64,000 nucleotides of DNA from JAACFF01 sp963701435 (GTDB lineage: Bacteria > Chloroflexota > Anaerolineae > Promineifilales > Promineifilaceae), in assembly GCA_963701435.1 (NCBI GenBank), contig CAVPAL010000018.1:14195-78194 (forward strand). Reading direction: 5' to 3'. A program made the translations under genes and the position numbers. Below the pieces are notes generated by a model, which saw nothing but the letters and a program-made list of their open reading frames with translations, made no database searches and was not told the DNA's origin. Positions 53,007 to 62,211 of the stretch are shown one piece after another; the stretch's first letter is position 1; each line of letters starts with the position of its first letter.

Positions 53007-54269
53007 ATGTTCGCAACAAACGATTTACTTGTCGGGGTGGATATCCACCGCCGCACCAACGTCGTACAGGTCATGGATGGGGCGGGCGATATTATCGTCT
53101 TGCCTGCGGGTCGCAAACAATCGCTCTGGTACCGCCGACCTGGTCAACCAATTGGCGCAAACGGCCACGGCAGGTGACTTTGACCGCATTCATGTGGCCG
53201 CCGAAGCCACTGGCAATTACTGGTTGCCCTTCTTCTGCGAATTGGAGCAATCACCTGAATTGGTTAGTTGGTCGCTATCTCTTTATCCTTTCAATCCCAA
53301 AGTCATTCACAATTTTCGGAAATCCTTGGGCGATTGGAACAAAACGGATGACCTGGATACGGCCGGTTATCACCGAACGGTTGCGTTTTGGGCGCGAATT
53401 GCCGTATCCTTTTCATATGGAAGAGCGCTACCTGCCCCTACGCACCCTTACCCGCTATCGCTACCATCTGATAGGCGAATTGGTGCGGGTCAAATCTCAT
53501 GCGCTCTCACTGGTGTATCTGCAGGCCAGTGAGTACACGGCACACCCTGCTTTTTCCGATGTCTTTGGCAAGACCAGTCAAGCGGTTCTCAAAGAATTTC
53601 CATCACTGGAAACAGTGGCCGCGATGCCCTTCGAGGATCTTGTCGAATGGATTGATGCGCAAAGGGAAACGTCGCTTTTCTCAACCGGAGGACAATGCCC
53701 GTCGTTTACAGCACATTGCTATGATTCCTATCAGTTGCCCGATGAGTGGCTTGCCACCGTCAATACGGCTTTGTCCTTGAGTTTGCGTCATTTCACCGTG
53801 CTTCAACAGCTCTTGACTCGCCTCGATGCGGCCATTGCTGACCAATTGGAGCAACTATCCCCATTCCTTGACCACCATTCCTGGTATTGGCCCTGTCTTT
53901 GCTGCGGGCATCATTGCCGAAATTGGCGACCTCTCTCGTTTTGATTTCAATCAGGCCAAGGTCGCCAGTTTCGCCGGTCTCAAATGGTCCAAGCACCAAT
54001 CTGCTGACTTTACGGCCGAAGAAACCCGTCTCAAGCGCACCGGTTCTCGTTTTCTGCGTTACTATCTTTGTGAAGCGGCTCAGCTGGTTCGATTGCACGA
54101 TGCTGAGTATGCTGCTTTTTATCAGAAAAAATTCAACGAAGTGCGTCATCATCGCCATAAGCGTGCCATCACGCTGACGGCTCGTAAGCTTGTGCGGTTG
54201 GTTGTGCGGCTGCTAACGACCAATGAACCGTTTCGAGCTAGGCAGGTGCCTAACGAAGATAACACCTAA
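53007..54269 (+). pseudogene. IS110-family transposase, frameshifted
   Basis: DEDD transposase of the IS110 family in pieces. The start MFATNDLLVGVDIHRRTNVV (first catalytic Asp in GVDIH) has AGGAGG upstream. Frames change near 53120, 53370, 53700 and 53870. The second half has the transposase_20 pattern (IPGIGPVFAAGIIAEIGDLSRF, FAGLKWSKHQSADF, GSRFLRYYLCEAAQ). The insertion probably starts soon after the Tn3 end at 52822. IS110 elements usually lack clear inverted repeats, so ends were not defined. Confidence 0.85.
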
Positions 54270-54561
54270 AATAGCCAGTTCAAGTCTGGTGATAGTTGCT
54301 TTATGACCTGCTATTCTTTTGATAAGGTTCTCGTGGCAGGTTCGCGGTAGCTTGCCTGCTTTTCGGTCAAGATTGCTCTTTTTTGCCTCTTGACATTTCA
54401 CCGCATTACTTTCATCTAGATTCAAAACCTTATGGCCAACCAATTGTGTATAACTTAAACGTGATTTACTATGTCAAATGGGGTGCTATTGATCGTTTTA
54501 TTCCATATGAGCTGTTCTTCTGTTTATTACGAAATTTAGGTGGTATCTTTGCCGGCTGATT
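54270..54561. other. Intergenic remainder after the IS110 copy
   Basis: 292 bp without a credible gene. It probably holds the right end of the IS110 element and the 3' region of the minus-strand ankyrin gene. No strong hairpin was seen. Confidence 0.4.
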
Positions 54562-56031
54562 TTATTCTGCCGCGCTTGCCTCCTGAAGCAGTTCGATGAC
54601 ATTGTCATCTATTGCAACATCGAGTGCTGTTTGGTCTTTGTTGTTCTTCAGATCCAAGGAGGCCCCATTTTCTAAAAGGATTGAGATTGCTTCGATCTGG
54701 CCCCATTTGGCAGCCTGGTGGAGAGCCGTGTTGCCCACATTATTTTGCAGGTCTACGGTTGCACCGTTCTCGAGCAGGATCGGGATTACCTCGGTCTGCC
54801 CTTCCCGCGCGGCATAGTGAAGTGCTGTATTACCGATATTATCCCCTAAATTCGGGTCTGCCCCCTTGTCCAGGACAAAGGTAACCATCTTGGACCGTAA
54901 ATCTCGCCGAACAGTTTTGTTAGCTGCTAATGAAATTAGTGGTGTCCAATTTCGCTCCGTTTGTATATCGATCTCGGCTCCACCATCCAACAGCGCTTGA
55001 GCGGCCTCGACCGAGCCATTGCGGACCGCGAAAAACAGCGGTGCCTCTCCCTCTTCATAGGAACTAGGCTTATTTGGATCCGCCCCATTATTAAGGAGGA
55101 TCTGTACGATATCGGTATAGTTGTACCAGGCTGCTCCATGAAGAGGCGTTAGATCTAGGTGCGTTTCTGTCTGGTTCACATCGGCGCCATGCGCGATCAG
55201 AAGTTCTACAATTTCGCTGTTGTTGCCATTAACTGCTTCTTGCAGCACGGGGACGTTTATTCCTGGATCAGAACCACTACCCGTTTTCATAATGGCGTTC
55301 GCGTCCGCACCTGCATCGATCATAAGCTGGACTATCTCCAGATCGCCCATGTAAGCCGCCTTTCCCAGCAAAGAATTTTCATCTTTGTCAGCCGCGTTCA
55401 CGTCTGCGCCATTTTCCACCAACAGCCTGGCAATCTCTGTATTGCCTTGCATAATAGCTGTCTTCAAAATGGGTTCGCCGGTAGAGTCTAAGGCATCCGC
55501 GTTGGTGCCGGCCTTCAAGAGTTGTTCTACCTCGGCTGCGTCTTTGGCATTGACTGCCTCGATGAGCTGCTCATCTGTAGCTGCCGCTGCTGACACGAAT
55601 TCCGGTGTCGCTTGTACATTTGTATCTATTTCTGGGATGACCTGTTCTACAAAATCAATTGTATCAAGTGTTCGAGACTGCCAAACAAATGTCCCCACAA
55701 CAAGTGCCAGAACGGCGAAGGCCACTGCGGCCCCAGTAACTGTTCTTACATTATTCATGATTAAAGCCCTCCGCATTTTGCTAAACACATTCTGCTGAAT
55801 CCGAGCGGCGGCAGCAGGTGAAAGTAGAGCTGGGGCTGGAGCTTCATTGGCGAGCTGCCGGGTAATATTTACCTGGTTTTCTGCCCAGATGCGGCATTCA
55901 GAGCAGGAGTCGAGGTGTTGACGGTAAAGAGTCGTTTCCGCCTCTGTCAGCACTCTGTCTTGATAGGCGTCGTACTGGCTGATAACCAGATGTTCCTGGT
56001 CCGAAGCTAATGTTTTACTAAACATATGCAT
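54562..56031 (-). CDS. Membrane anti-sigma factor fused to ankyrin repeats
   Basis: 489-residue protein with an unusual layout. The N-terminus (about 20-60) is an anti-sigma zinc-finger domain of the zf-HC2/ZAS type with HLDSCSEC (His-x3-Cys-x2-Cys). A transmembrane helix follows (about 95-116: TGAAVAFAVLALVVGTFVW). About nine ankyrin repeats (about 150-485) then extend outside the membrane, with units such as TEIARLLVENGADVNAADKD and GNTALHYAAREGQTEVIPILLENGA. The start ATG is 2 bp after the sigma gene stop codon, so both are one operon. The ankyrin part may sense an envelope protein and release the sigma factor. Confidence 0.88.
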   Translation of the reverse strand: MHMFSKTLASDQEHLVISQYDAYQDRVLTEAETTLYRQHLDSCSECRIWAENQVNITRQLANEAPAPALLSPAAAARIQQNVFSKMRRALIMNNVRTVTGAAVAFAVLALVVGTFVWQSRTLDTIDFVEQVIPEIDTNVQATPEFVSAAAATDEQLIEAVNAKDAAEVEQLLKAGTNADALDSTGEPILKTAIMQGNTEIARLLVENGADVNAADKDENSLLGKAAYMGDLEIVQLMIDAGADANAIMKTGSGSDPGINVPVLQEAVNGNNSEIVELLIAHGADVNQTETHLDLTPLHGAAWYNYTDIVQILLNNGADPNKPSSYEEGEAPLFFAVRNGSVEAAQALLDGGAEIDIQTERNWTPLISLAANKTVRRDLRSKMVTFVLDKGADPNLGDNIGNTALHYAAREGQTEVIPILLENGATVDLQNNVGNTALHQAAKWGQIEAISILLENGASLDLKNNKDQTALDVAIDDNVIELLQEASAAE

Positions 56032-56032
56032 C

Positions 56033-56635
56033 CTAACCTGGCAGCTCTACAACTGCCGGCGTACTGTTTTCTCCCTGCTGCAGTTCCTGCTCTAGAAGAC
56101 GCCGGCCTTCGTTTAACTGCTGGTAGATGGTGGACTTGCGCCTTTCCAGAATCGTGGCGATATCGCTGCAAGAGTGACCGTAGCGGTAACGCAATATCAG
56201 CGGCAAGCGCAGTCTCTCATCGAACTGGGCGACCGTGTCCCATAGATCCCGGCACCGTTGACGGCCGTGTACGATATCGGCGACATTGTCTTCCCGGCTG
56301 CTAAGGCGGAACAGGCGGCGTGGTGATAGTTGTTCAAGAGACAGGATCTGCCGCGCCTTCCGTTTCCGCAGCCGCATACGACACTGGTTGACGGCGATTG
56401 CCGTCAACCAGGTCTCAAAAGCAGACTCCCCCTTGAAGCCTCCGATTTTCTGAAAAATAGCCAGAAACGTATCCTGCACTATATCCTCCGCTGCCTTTTC
56501 ATCCCGTAAGATCGTGCAGGCGAGATCATAGACTCGGTTTTGATAGCGGCTGAATAAGGTGGCAAATGCATCCAACTGCCCGTCCTGGCATTGGCGTACC
56601 ACCTTCTGGACATCCTGCATATACCCTAGCCCCAT
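56033..56635 (-). CDS. ECF RNA polymerase sigma factor
   Basis: 200-residue ECF sigma factor. Region 2 shows FATLFSRYQNRVYDLACTILRDEKAAEDIVQDTFLAIFQKI and region 4 shows LRLPLILRYRYGHSCSDIATILERRKSTIYQQLNEGRRLL. It has a short C-terminal tail. An internal ATG (MQDVQKVV...) near 56620 is a possible start. Translationally coupled with the downstream anti-sigma gene, whose zinc-finger domain should bind it. Target promoters are unknown; its own upstream region may carry an autoregulated promoter. Confidence 0.92.
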   Translation of the reverse strand: MGLGYMQDVQKVVRQCQDGQLDAFATLFSRYQNRVYDLACTILRDEKAAEDIVQDTFLAIFQKIGGFKGESAFETWLTAIAVNQCRMRLRKRKARQILSLEQLSPRRLFRLSSREDNVADIVHGRQRCRDLWDTVAQFDERLRLPLILRYRYGHSCSDIATILERRKSTIYQQLNEGRRLLEQELQQGENSTPAVVELPG

Positions 56636-57057
56636 TTTGCCTCATTCGAGGTCTGTGCTGTCGATCGCTCTATATATTAGATGCTTGACGCGATAAAATT
56701 TTAGTGGCAAATCTATAATTGGTGGCTGATTGGGTTGGTTTGGATTGAATCACCCAACTGCCCGTTTCCTTTCACAACCTAAATGTGAATACCCTGCTGG
56801 GGAGCCACAGACAAAATCTGCATACATTTATCAGAGGGTTCCGATTAAGAACCATTATACTAGAAACGCTCGTCTTACTGACAAGATGATTGCGGAAGAA
56901 GATTGTCTTGCACGAATGATAAAGAGTGGCCATGTATGACAGGACCGGCAGCAGAAAAAATTAAAACGCTTAAGAATCTATGAAGATGTATAATCCGGGA
57001 AGAGCAGGTTGAATCAGTAAAAACCTCTTCTTATTACAATACCTAATTGGAATAACT
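56636..57057. other. Intergenic region between sigma factor and SDR genes
   Basis: 422 bp, AT-rich. It should hold the divergent promoters for the sigma operon and the SDR gene. A 69-codon open frame at 56730 has no family features or ribosome-binding site and is not taken as a gene. Confidence 0.45.
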
Positions 57058-57744
57058 ATGAATCTAAATGACCTAACCAACTGGTACGATTTCAGGAACA
57101 AAACCATCATCATCACCGGGGGCACGGGTGTTTTGGGTGGTGAAATGGCTTGTGCATTGGTGGGGTGTGGGGCCAATGTCGTGGTGCTGGATCGCAATCC
57201 TGATTTGCCGGAAGAACTGCAACGGCCGTTAGATGCCGGACCGGGAAAATATTTGCTGGTTTATGGTTACGTCTTGCAAAAGGACAGCCTGCTCACGGCG
57301 GCAAATACAATCCGTGAGCATTTCGGCCGTATCGACGCGCTCATCAACGCCGCGGGCGGCAACCATCCGCAAGCCACAACCGGAGCTGATAATGCCTTCT
57401 TTGATATACCACAGGAGGCACTTAACTTTGTATTAGATTTGAATTTAGTCGGAACCATTCTACCCAGCCAAGTTTTCGGGAAGCTGATGGCCGAACAAGG
57501 TGATGGCATTATTCTTAATGTCTCTTCGATGAGTGCCTTGACCCCCATAACTCGCGTCCCTGCCTATTCTGCGGCCAAAGGAAGCGTGAACAACTTCACC
57601 CAATGGCTGGCCGTCTATATGGCTCAAGAATATTCAGCCCATATTCGTGTCAATGCTGTTGCCCCGGGATTCTTCTTGACCAAACAGAACCGCTTCTTGC
57701 TCACTGATGAAGAAAGTGGCAAACTAACCAAGCGCGGCCAACAG
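57058..57744 (+). pseudogene. SDR oxidoreductase truncated by a repeat
   Basis: Short-chain dehydrogenase resembling D-mannonate/fructuronate oxidoreductases. The NAD motif TGGTGVLGGEMA, NAAGG, catalytic Ser in NVSSMSA and YSAAKGS with Tyr-x3-Lys are present. After RFLLTDEESGKLTKRGQQ the coding sequence runs into the 84-bp hairpin repeats at 57745, and about 40-50 residues of the C-terminus (substrate loop end and last strand) are missing. The repeats happen to stay open in this frame until 58275, giving a chimeric tail. It is most likely inactive. Confidence 0.85.
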
Positions 57745-57957
57745 TGCTGGAGGCATCCTCCCGGAGGTTCACGAGTGGTTAGCTGTTTTTATCAGGCAAT
57801 CTCCGGGGGGCTGGTGGTTACTAACTCTGCTGGAGGCATCCTCCCGGAGGTTCACGAGTGGTTAGCTGTTTTTATCAGGCAATCTCCGGGAGGGTTGGTG
57901 GTTACTAACTCTGCTGGAGGCATCCTCCCGGAGGTTCACGAGTGGTTAGCTGTTTTT
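57745..57957 (+). repeat. Tandem 83-84 bp hairpin repeats (2.5 copies)
   Basis: Units begin TGCTGGAGGCATCCTCCCGG at 57745, 57828 and 57912. Each contains CCTCCCGGAGGTT ... AATCTCCGGGAGG, a hairpin. The third unit is cut at GCTGTTTTT by the IS21 element and resumes at 60604. The repeat array interrupts the SDR gene. Confidence 0.85.
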
Positions 57958-58121
57958 TGTCACTTTACACCCTATACTGTACCAGTGATTAACGGCCAAA
58001 ATGTACCACCCGTTTACGGGCAAAGTGTACCACCTATTAACGGCCAAGATGTACCACTATCGACAAGCCTGCATCCGCCAACTATCCTTCCGGCAAAATA
58101 CGAAAACAAGCCGGAGGGAAC

Positions 58122-59680
58122 ATGGCAGGAAAAAGGAAAAAGATCGTGGACATTTATGCGCTTTTACAACATCTGCGGGCCGGGCACAGTAACCGACGTA
58201 TCAAACGGGATCTGGGCATCGACCGCCGGACCGCACAGAAATATCGAGAATGGGCTGAAGAATACAGCCTGCTGACAGGGTCGTTACCGCCCATTGAAGA
58301 ACTGTACCAACTACTGGAAGAAACGATGCCACCGCAACAACCGCCGCAAAGCCAATCAACCGTGGAACCGTACCGGAAACAGGTGGTTAAGCTGCGCGAG
58401 CAAGGGGTGGAGATCAGCGCCATCAAAGCCCGGCTGGAAGAACGAGGTTTCGACGGCAGTTACATGGCCGTCTACCGTTTTGTACGGCAGATGGAACCCA
58501 TCCAGCCGGATGTGACAGTCCGGGTGGAAACGAGCACCAGGGGAAGAAGCTCAAGTAGATTTCGGCTATGCCGGGCGGATGATAGACCCGGAAACAGGTG
58601 AAATCCGCAAAACCTGGGCTTTCGTGATGACCCTCTCCTGGAGCCGACACCAGTATGTCGAATTTGTTTTCAACCAGAAGATACCGACCTGGCTGCGTCT
58701 GCACCGCAATGCGTTTGCTTTTCTGGGCGGCATACCGCAGCGGGTGGTGATAGATAACCTCAAAGCAGGGATCACCAAAGCGTGCTGGGATGACCCGGAA
58801 GTGCAGGTCACCTACCGGGAATGTGCCGAACATTATGGCTTTCTCATTGCCCCCTGTAAACCAAGGACGCCCCAGCACAAGGGGAAGGTGGAACAAGGCG
58901 GTGTTCATTACGTGAAGCGCAACTTCCTGGGCGGCCGGGAAATGACCACCATCACCCAGGCCAACCAGGATGTGAAAGTGTGGTGTCTGACCACGGCCGG
59001 ACAACGGAAACACGGCACAACCAAAGCCCAACCACTGGTCCGGTTTGCCGAGACGGAGGAAGCGACCTTGCAGCCGCTGCCGGAAACACCCTATGACCTG
59101 GCGGTATGGAAGCAGGCCAAACTGCACCGGGATTGTTATGTGGTTTTTGACAATGCCTACTACTCGGCTCCGTTTCGTTTGGTCGGACAGCAACTGCGGG
59201 TTCGTGGTGGCGGGCAGGAAGTGCGACTTTACACCAGCGACTATCAACTTGTAGCCACCCATGAACGGGCCACCGAACCAGGGCAGCGCATTACCAACCC
59301 GGCCCATTTGCCACCCGACAAGCTGCCGGGTTTGGTTCTGGATCGGGCTGACCTGTCAGGCCGTGGCGGCGGATATTGGGTTCGCTACGACGGCGCTTGT
59401 TGGCCGTTTGCTGGCAGACCCGGTGGTCGACCGGCTCTCGATGGTGCGCCGTTTGCTGCGGCTGCGGGAACAGGTTGGTGATGACCGGCTGGAAGCAGCT
59501 TGTAATCGCGCCTTGCGCTTTGATGAAGTCAGCTACAAGACAGTCAAGCAGATTTTGAAACAGGGATTGGAGACGGAGGCAGAAAACAGATCGGCTCCAG
59601 ACGTTCCCCCCGCACAACGCTTTGTACGCGGGGCACAGGAGTTGTTGGGTCATTTATGGAGTGGGCCATCATGGAACTGA
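58122..59680 (+). pseudogene. istA: IstA transposase, two frameshifts
   Basis: IS21 transposase in three frames. The first (58122 to about 58540) has the helix-turn-helix (LRAGHSNRRIKRDLGIDRRTAQKY). The second carries catalytic motifs QVDFGYAG (Asp), VVIDNLKAG (Asp) and HKGKVEQGG (Glu). The third, from about 59400, holds the C-terminal end (LRLREQVGDDRLEAACNRAL). The first break is at a GGGG run in the ACCAGGGGAAG stretch. The pieces join without loss, so the enzyme is disrupted only by small indels. Its stop overlaps the istB start. Confidence 0.88.
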
Positions 59681-60441
59681 AACACCAACTCCAACCCTAT
59701 CTCAAGCAATTACGCCTCTCTGGTATTCTGGAAACACTGGATGCCCGGCATCGTCAGGCGGTTGACGGGCAGTGGACCCATGTCGAGTTTCTTTCGCGGC
59801 TGCTGGAAGATGAAGTGGAACGCCGTGCCCAAAAACAACTGGCGTTACGGTTGCGTCGTTCGGCCGTCCACATGAGCAAGACGCTGGAAGATTTCGACTT
59901 CAATTTCAATCCCAATCTGAACCGGCAACAAATATTGGCGCTGGCCAGCTGCGATTACATCCGGCAGAAGCGGAATGTTCTCATTTGTGGCCCGACCGGT
60001 GTCGGCAAATCACATCTGGCTCAGGCGCTGGTTCATGATGCTTGTCGTCAGGGGTACACCGCCCTGTTCATCAACACGCATGAGATGCTGCGCCATATTC
60101 ATGGTGGTCGGGCCGATGACACGGTTGACCGCCGGTTGAAGCAGTATTGTCGCCCCGACCTGTTAGTGTTAGATGATTTCGGCCTGAAGCCATTGACGCC
60201 ACCCATGCCCGAAGACCTCTATGACATCATCAATGAGCGCTATGAGCGGGGCAGTATCATGTTGACCAGCAATCGTTCGCCCAGTGAGTGGCCCGGCCTG
60301 TTTGGCAATCCATTGCTGGCGGCGGCTGGTTTAGACCGGCTGGCCCATCATGCCGAGATTGTTGTGATCCAGGGTGACAGTTTTCGGGCGCGTGGCCGAC
60401 AGAAACTGGAAGAGGAGGTGAAAATTGAGATAGCCAGCTAA
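59656..60441 (+). CDS. istB: IstB transposition helper ATPase
   Basis: AAA+ ATPase of 261 residues (256 if the ATG at 59671 is used) that helps IstA in target capture. Walker A GPTGVGKSHL, Walker B LLVLDDFG and the arginine-containing GSIMLTSNRSPSEW segment are present, with the IstB N-terminal helices (HQLQPYLKQLRLSGILETLDAR). It is intact although istA is not. Confidence 0.95.
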   Translation: MEWAIMELKHQLQPYLKQLRLSGILETLDARHRQAVDGQWTHVEFLSRLLEDEVERRAQKQLALRLRRSAVHMSKTLEDFDFNFNPNLNRQQILALASCDYIRQKRNVLICGPTGVGKSHLAQALVHDACRQGYTALFINTHEMLRHIHGGRADDTVDRRLKQYCRPDLLVLDDFGLKPLTPPMPEDLYDIINERYERGSIMLTSNRSPSEWPGLFGNPLLAAAGLDRLAHHAEIVVIQGDSFRARGRQKLEEEVKIEIAS

Positions 60442-60603
60442 CCCAAAATGTTCATGGGGAGGGATTTGTTTTATCGTTCAGTTGGCGGATGAGGCGTCAC
60501 AATAAGTGGAACATCGACTGTAAACAGGTGGCACATCTTGGGTGTAAATGGGTGGATCATCATGGGTGTAAATGACTGGTACATTTACGGGTGTAATTTG
60601 ACA

Positions 60604-60807
60604 TTTTTATCAGGCAACCTCCGGGAGGGTTGGTGGTTACCTGACGGGAAGAAAAAGAATGGCGTTAAGATTTGATTGACGTGGAGAAGTAAATGACGAT
60701 AATCACGACAGTATCTGGTAGGCGAATCCGGCTGCGACATAAGAAGCCTGGCCCAAAACCACTGCCCGAAAGCGTGAAGAAACGACGAGTTAATATTTGT
60801 TTACCTT
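60604..60807 (+). repeat. Hairpin repeat plus small-gene segment, copy 2 (truncated)
   Basis: Continues the repeat cut by IS21 (CAACCTCCGGGAGGGTTGGT) and matches 41826-42031, then diverges at about 60808 next to a CGGCCGTTT palindrome. It includes the start of a second copy of the small ribbon-helix-helix-like gene. Confidence 0.75.
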
Positions 60808-60917
60808 CATTGAAAAACGGCCGTTTGTTCGAATTTTGCTCACCTTACACCAAAAACGGTCAGGCCAAACATAGCGACAAAGACTTTCCTTCAAATTTAA
60901 ACCATCTTATGGCATAA
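60693..60917 (+). pseudogene. Truncated copy of the small RHH-like gene
   Basis: The first 31 codons (MTIITTVSGRRIRLRHKK ... RRVNI) are nearly identical to the gene at 41921. The rest differs and lacks the LSFSEYLEALI helix, so the ribbon-helix-helix fold cannot form. It probably arose by recombination beside the palindrome at about 60823. Confidence 0.6.
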
Positions 60918-60950
60918 TGGCATAAGTATTAAAGGAATGATTTTGTAAAT

Positions 60951-61217
60951 ATGGTTGTTTGGACAGATTACATGCGCTATCGGGCAAAGCTCCGAGGATT
61001 TGATCTTGAAAAGCTGGAACAAATCGTCACCCATTCAGCCGAGCGTTTTTATGATACCGAAACAGGACGAGCCGTTGTTATAGGAAGACATGACAAAAAA
61101 CTGGTTGTTATACCTTGTGAAGCAACTGATGATGTCATCACACCGGTAACCGTCCATTCAACAACTCGGCAACAGATTAACTTTCGTTTGAAAACAGGAA
61201 GATATATCAATGAATAA
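60951..61217 (+). CDS. Putative toxin of a DUF4258/DUF2283-like pair
   Basis: 88 residues, VWTDYMRYRAKLRGFDLEKLEQIVTHS then FYDTETGRAVVIGRHDKKLVVIPCE and TTRQQINFRLKTGRY. The pattern is that of small DUF4258/BrnT-like ribonuclease-type toxins, which are encoded just before DUF2283 proteins. The downstream gene starts inside its last codons (8-base overlap). In cassette position before an attC site, a common setting for such pairs. Toxicity is inferred from family context only. Confidence 0.65.
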   Translation: MVVWTDYMRYRAKLRGFDLEKLEQIVTHSAERFYDTETGRAVVIGRHDKKLVVIPCEATDDVITPVTVHSTTRQQINFRLKTGRYINE

Positions 61218-61443
61218 ACCAAGCATACGTTACTTTGAACAAGAAGATATTTTGCATTTAGTTGTGTCGGAAGAAGAAGAAGCCAACAGCATCGAACTTG
61301 GGCCAAACATTACTGCTGAATTGAATGCTAAAGGCGAACTCATTGGTGTCGAAATTCTTAATGCAACCGCCTTTTTACGAGATTCAATTATGGAATCAAT
61401 CCAGTTCAAAATGTTCCAAACGGCGACATCTGAAGCCGCCTAA
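61210..61443 (+). CDS. DUF2283-family protein, putative antitoxin
   Basis: 77 residues, SIRYFEQEDILHLVVSEEEEANSIELGPNITAELNAKGELIGVEILNA, the clear DUF2283 pattern. The family is often paired with a small upstream toxin-like gene, as here, where the two reading frames overlap. The stop codon TAA lies within the R'' box of the attC site, the tight ORF-to-attC spacing of integron gene cassettes. Confidence 0.75.
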   Translation: MNKPSIRYFEQEDILHLVVSEEEEANSIELGPNITAELNAKGELIGVEILNATAFLRDSIMESIQFKMFQTATSEAA

Positions 61444-61543
61444 CAGAACATCAACCAGACGCGGCAACTAGCTGGGTATTGAAGCGGCGCGGTTAGAGCA
61501 AAGTATGTTCTAATCGCGCCGCGCTGGTTATGCAGGCGTTAGG
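61438..61543 (+). other. Integron attC recombination site (R' box split by intron)
   Basis: R'' GCCTAAC (61438-61444) fits RYYYAAC exactly. L'' AACCAG-A-CGCGGC (61453-61465, one extra-helical A) pairs fully with L' GCCGCGCTGGTT (61518-61529). Both unpaired spacers are 8 bases long. The complement of R'' would be GTTAGGC; GTTAGG (61538-61543) is present, then the intron begins. The extra base in L'' sets the orientation, which matches the upstream genes. No integrase gene and no second attC is seen in the window. Confidence 0.8.
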
Positions 61544-62211
61544 GTGCGACACGAGGTCGCATGAGTAGCTGTTGTACATTCACAACACAGTGATGGATAT
61601 AACCTGGTGTTCTGCCACCAGTACCCTACCGGGCGTGCGCCGTCGGCAACGACGGGGTGCGAAGCCTCCGGGACAATGAAGCCTCATCTCAAACGAGATG
61701 GTCGTGGAATCGTGAGAGGAAGCGGCGACTGCCAACACCAGGTAGGCCAGGAGCTAGGGTCGTGTGGTATGGTCAACATATGTGAATGACTGATAAACGT
61801 CGTTACTGCTGACAAGCGAAAGGTGTTAGCGTGGGGAGAAACCAAAAAGAATCTCTCACAACGCTTGAACCAAAATGGTAAGTGGTCAAGTATGGGTGCT
61901 CCTAACTCACCCATCGCAGATGATGTGCCACCGGCGGAGAGGTCAGACCTAACCCACACGGGTACTCATGCGGAACGTGTTAAGCCCGTAGCTCTCCCCA
62001 GCAATGGTTACATTACAAGGGAAAGCGAACCGTGAGGCCAGCCGATGGGGCTGCGGGTAAAGGAAGATGGAGAAAGCGAACGCCGTTCTGTAATCGAGCG
62101 GATAGAGATTGCGGTACTCAGACCTACATCATCTCATGCGAAAGCAGGCAGACTTCCATCCGGTCTCTCATCACGAGAGAGTTTGGCAAACCGTTACAGA
62201 TAGGAAAGCAG

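Larger units (their letters stand above)
57958..60603 (+). mobile_element. IS21-family insertion sequence
   Basis: 2646 bp. The left end TGTCACTTTACACCC and the right end (reverse strand TGTCAAATTACACCC) are inverted repeats. Several TGTACCA-type subterminal repeats about 22-23 bp apart lie inside the left end, as usual in IS21. A 5-bp duplication TTTTT flanks it (57953-57957 and 60604-60608), so the insertion point inside the hairpin repeat is exact. It carries a frameshifted istA and an intact istB. Confidence 0.9.

Noticed and set aside
54248..54290. Second attC-like box (GCCTAAC) at the end of the IS110 copy
   Set aside because: It is part of the transposase coding end and has no matching R' or L boxes.
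56730..56939. 69-codon open frame upstream of the SDR gene
   Set aside because: No ribosome-binding site, no family features and unusual composition.
57745..57957. CRISPR-like array
   Set aside because: The 84-bp units are nearly identical over their whole length with no unique spacers; these are tandem hairpin repeats.
61474..61520. Plain terminator hairpin (GCGGCGCGGTTAGA / TCTAATCGCGCCGC) after the DUF2283 gene
   Set aside because: The hairpin is real but is contained in a larger fold with exact R''/R' and L''/L' boxes, equal 8-nt spacers and an extra-helical base, which the attC model explains better.
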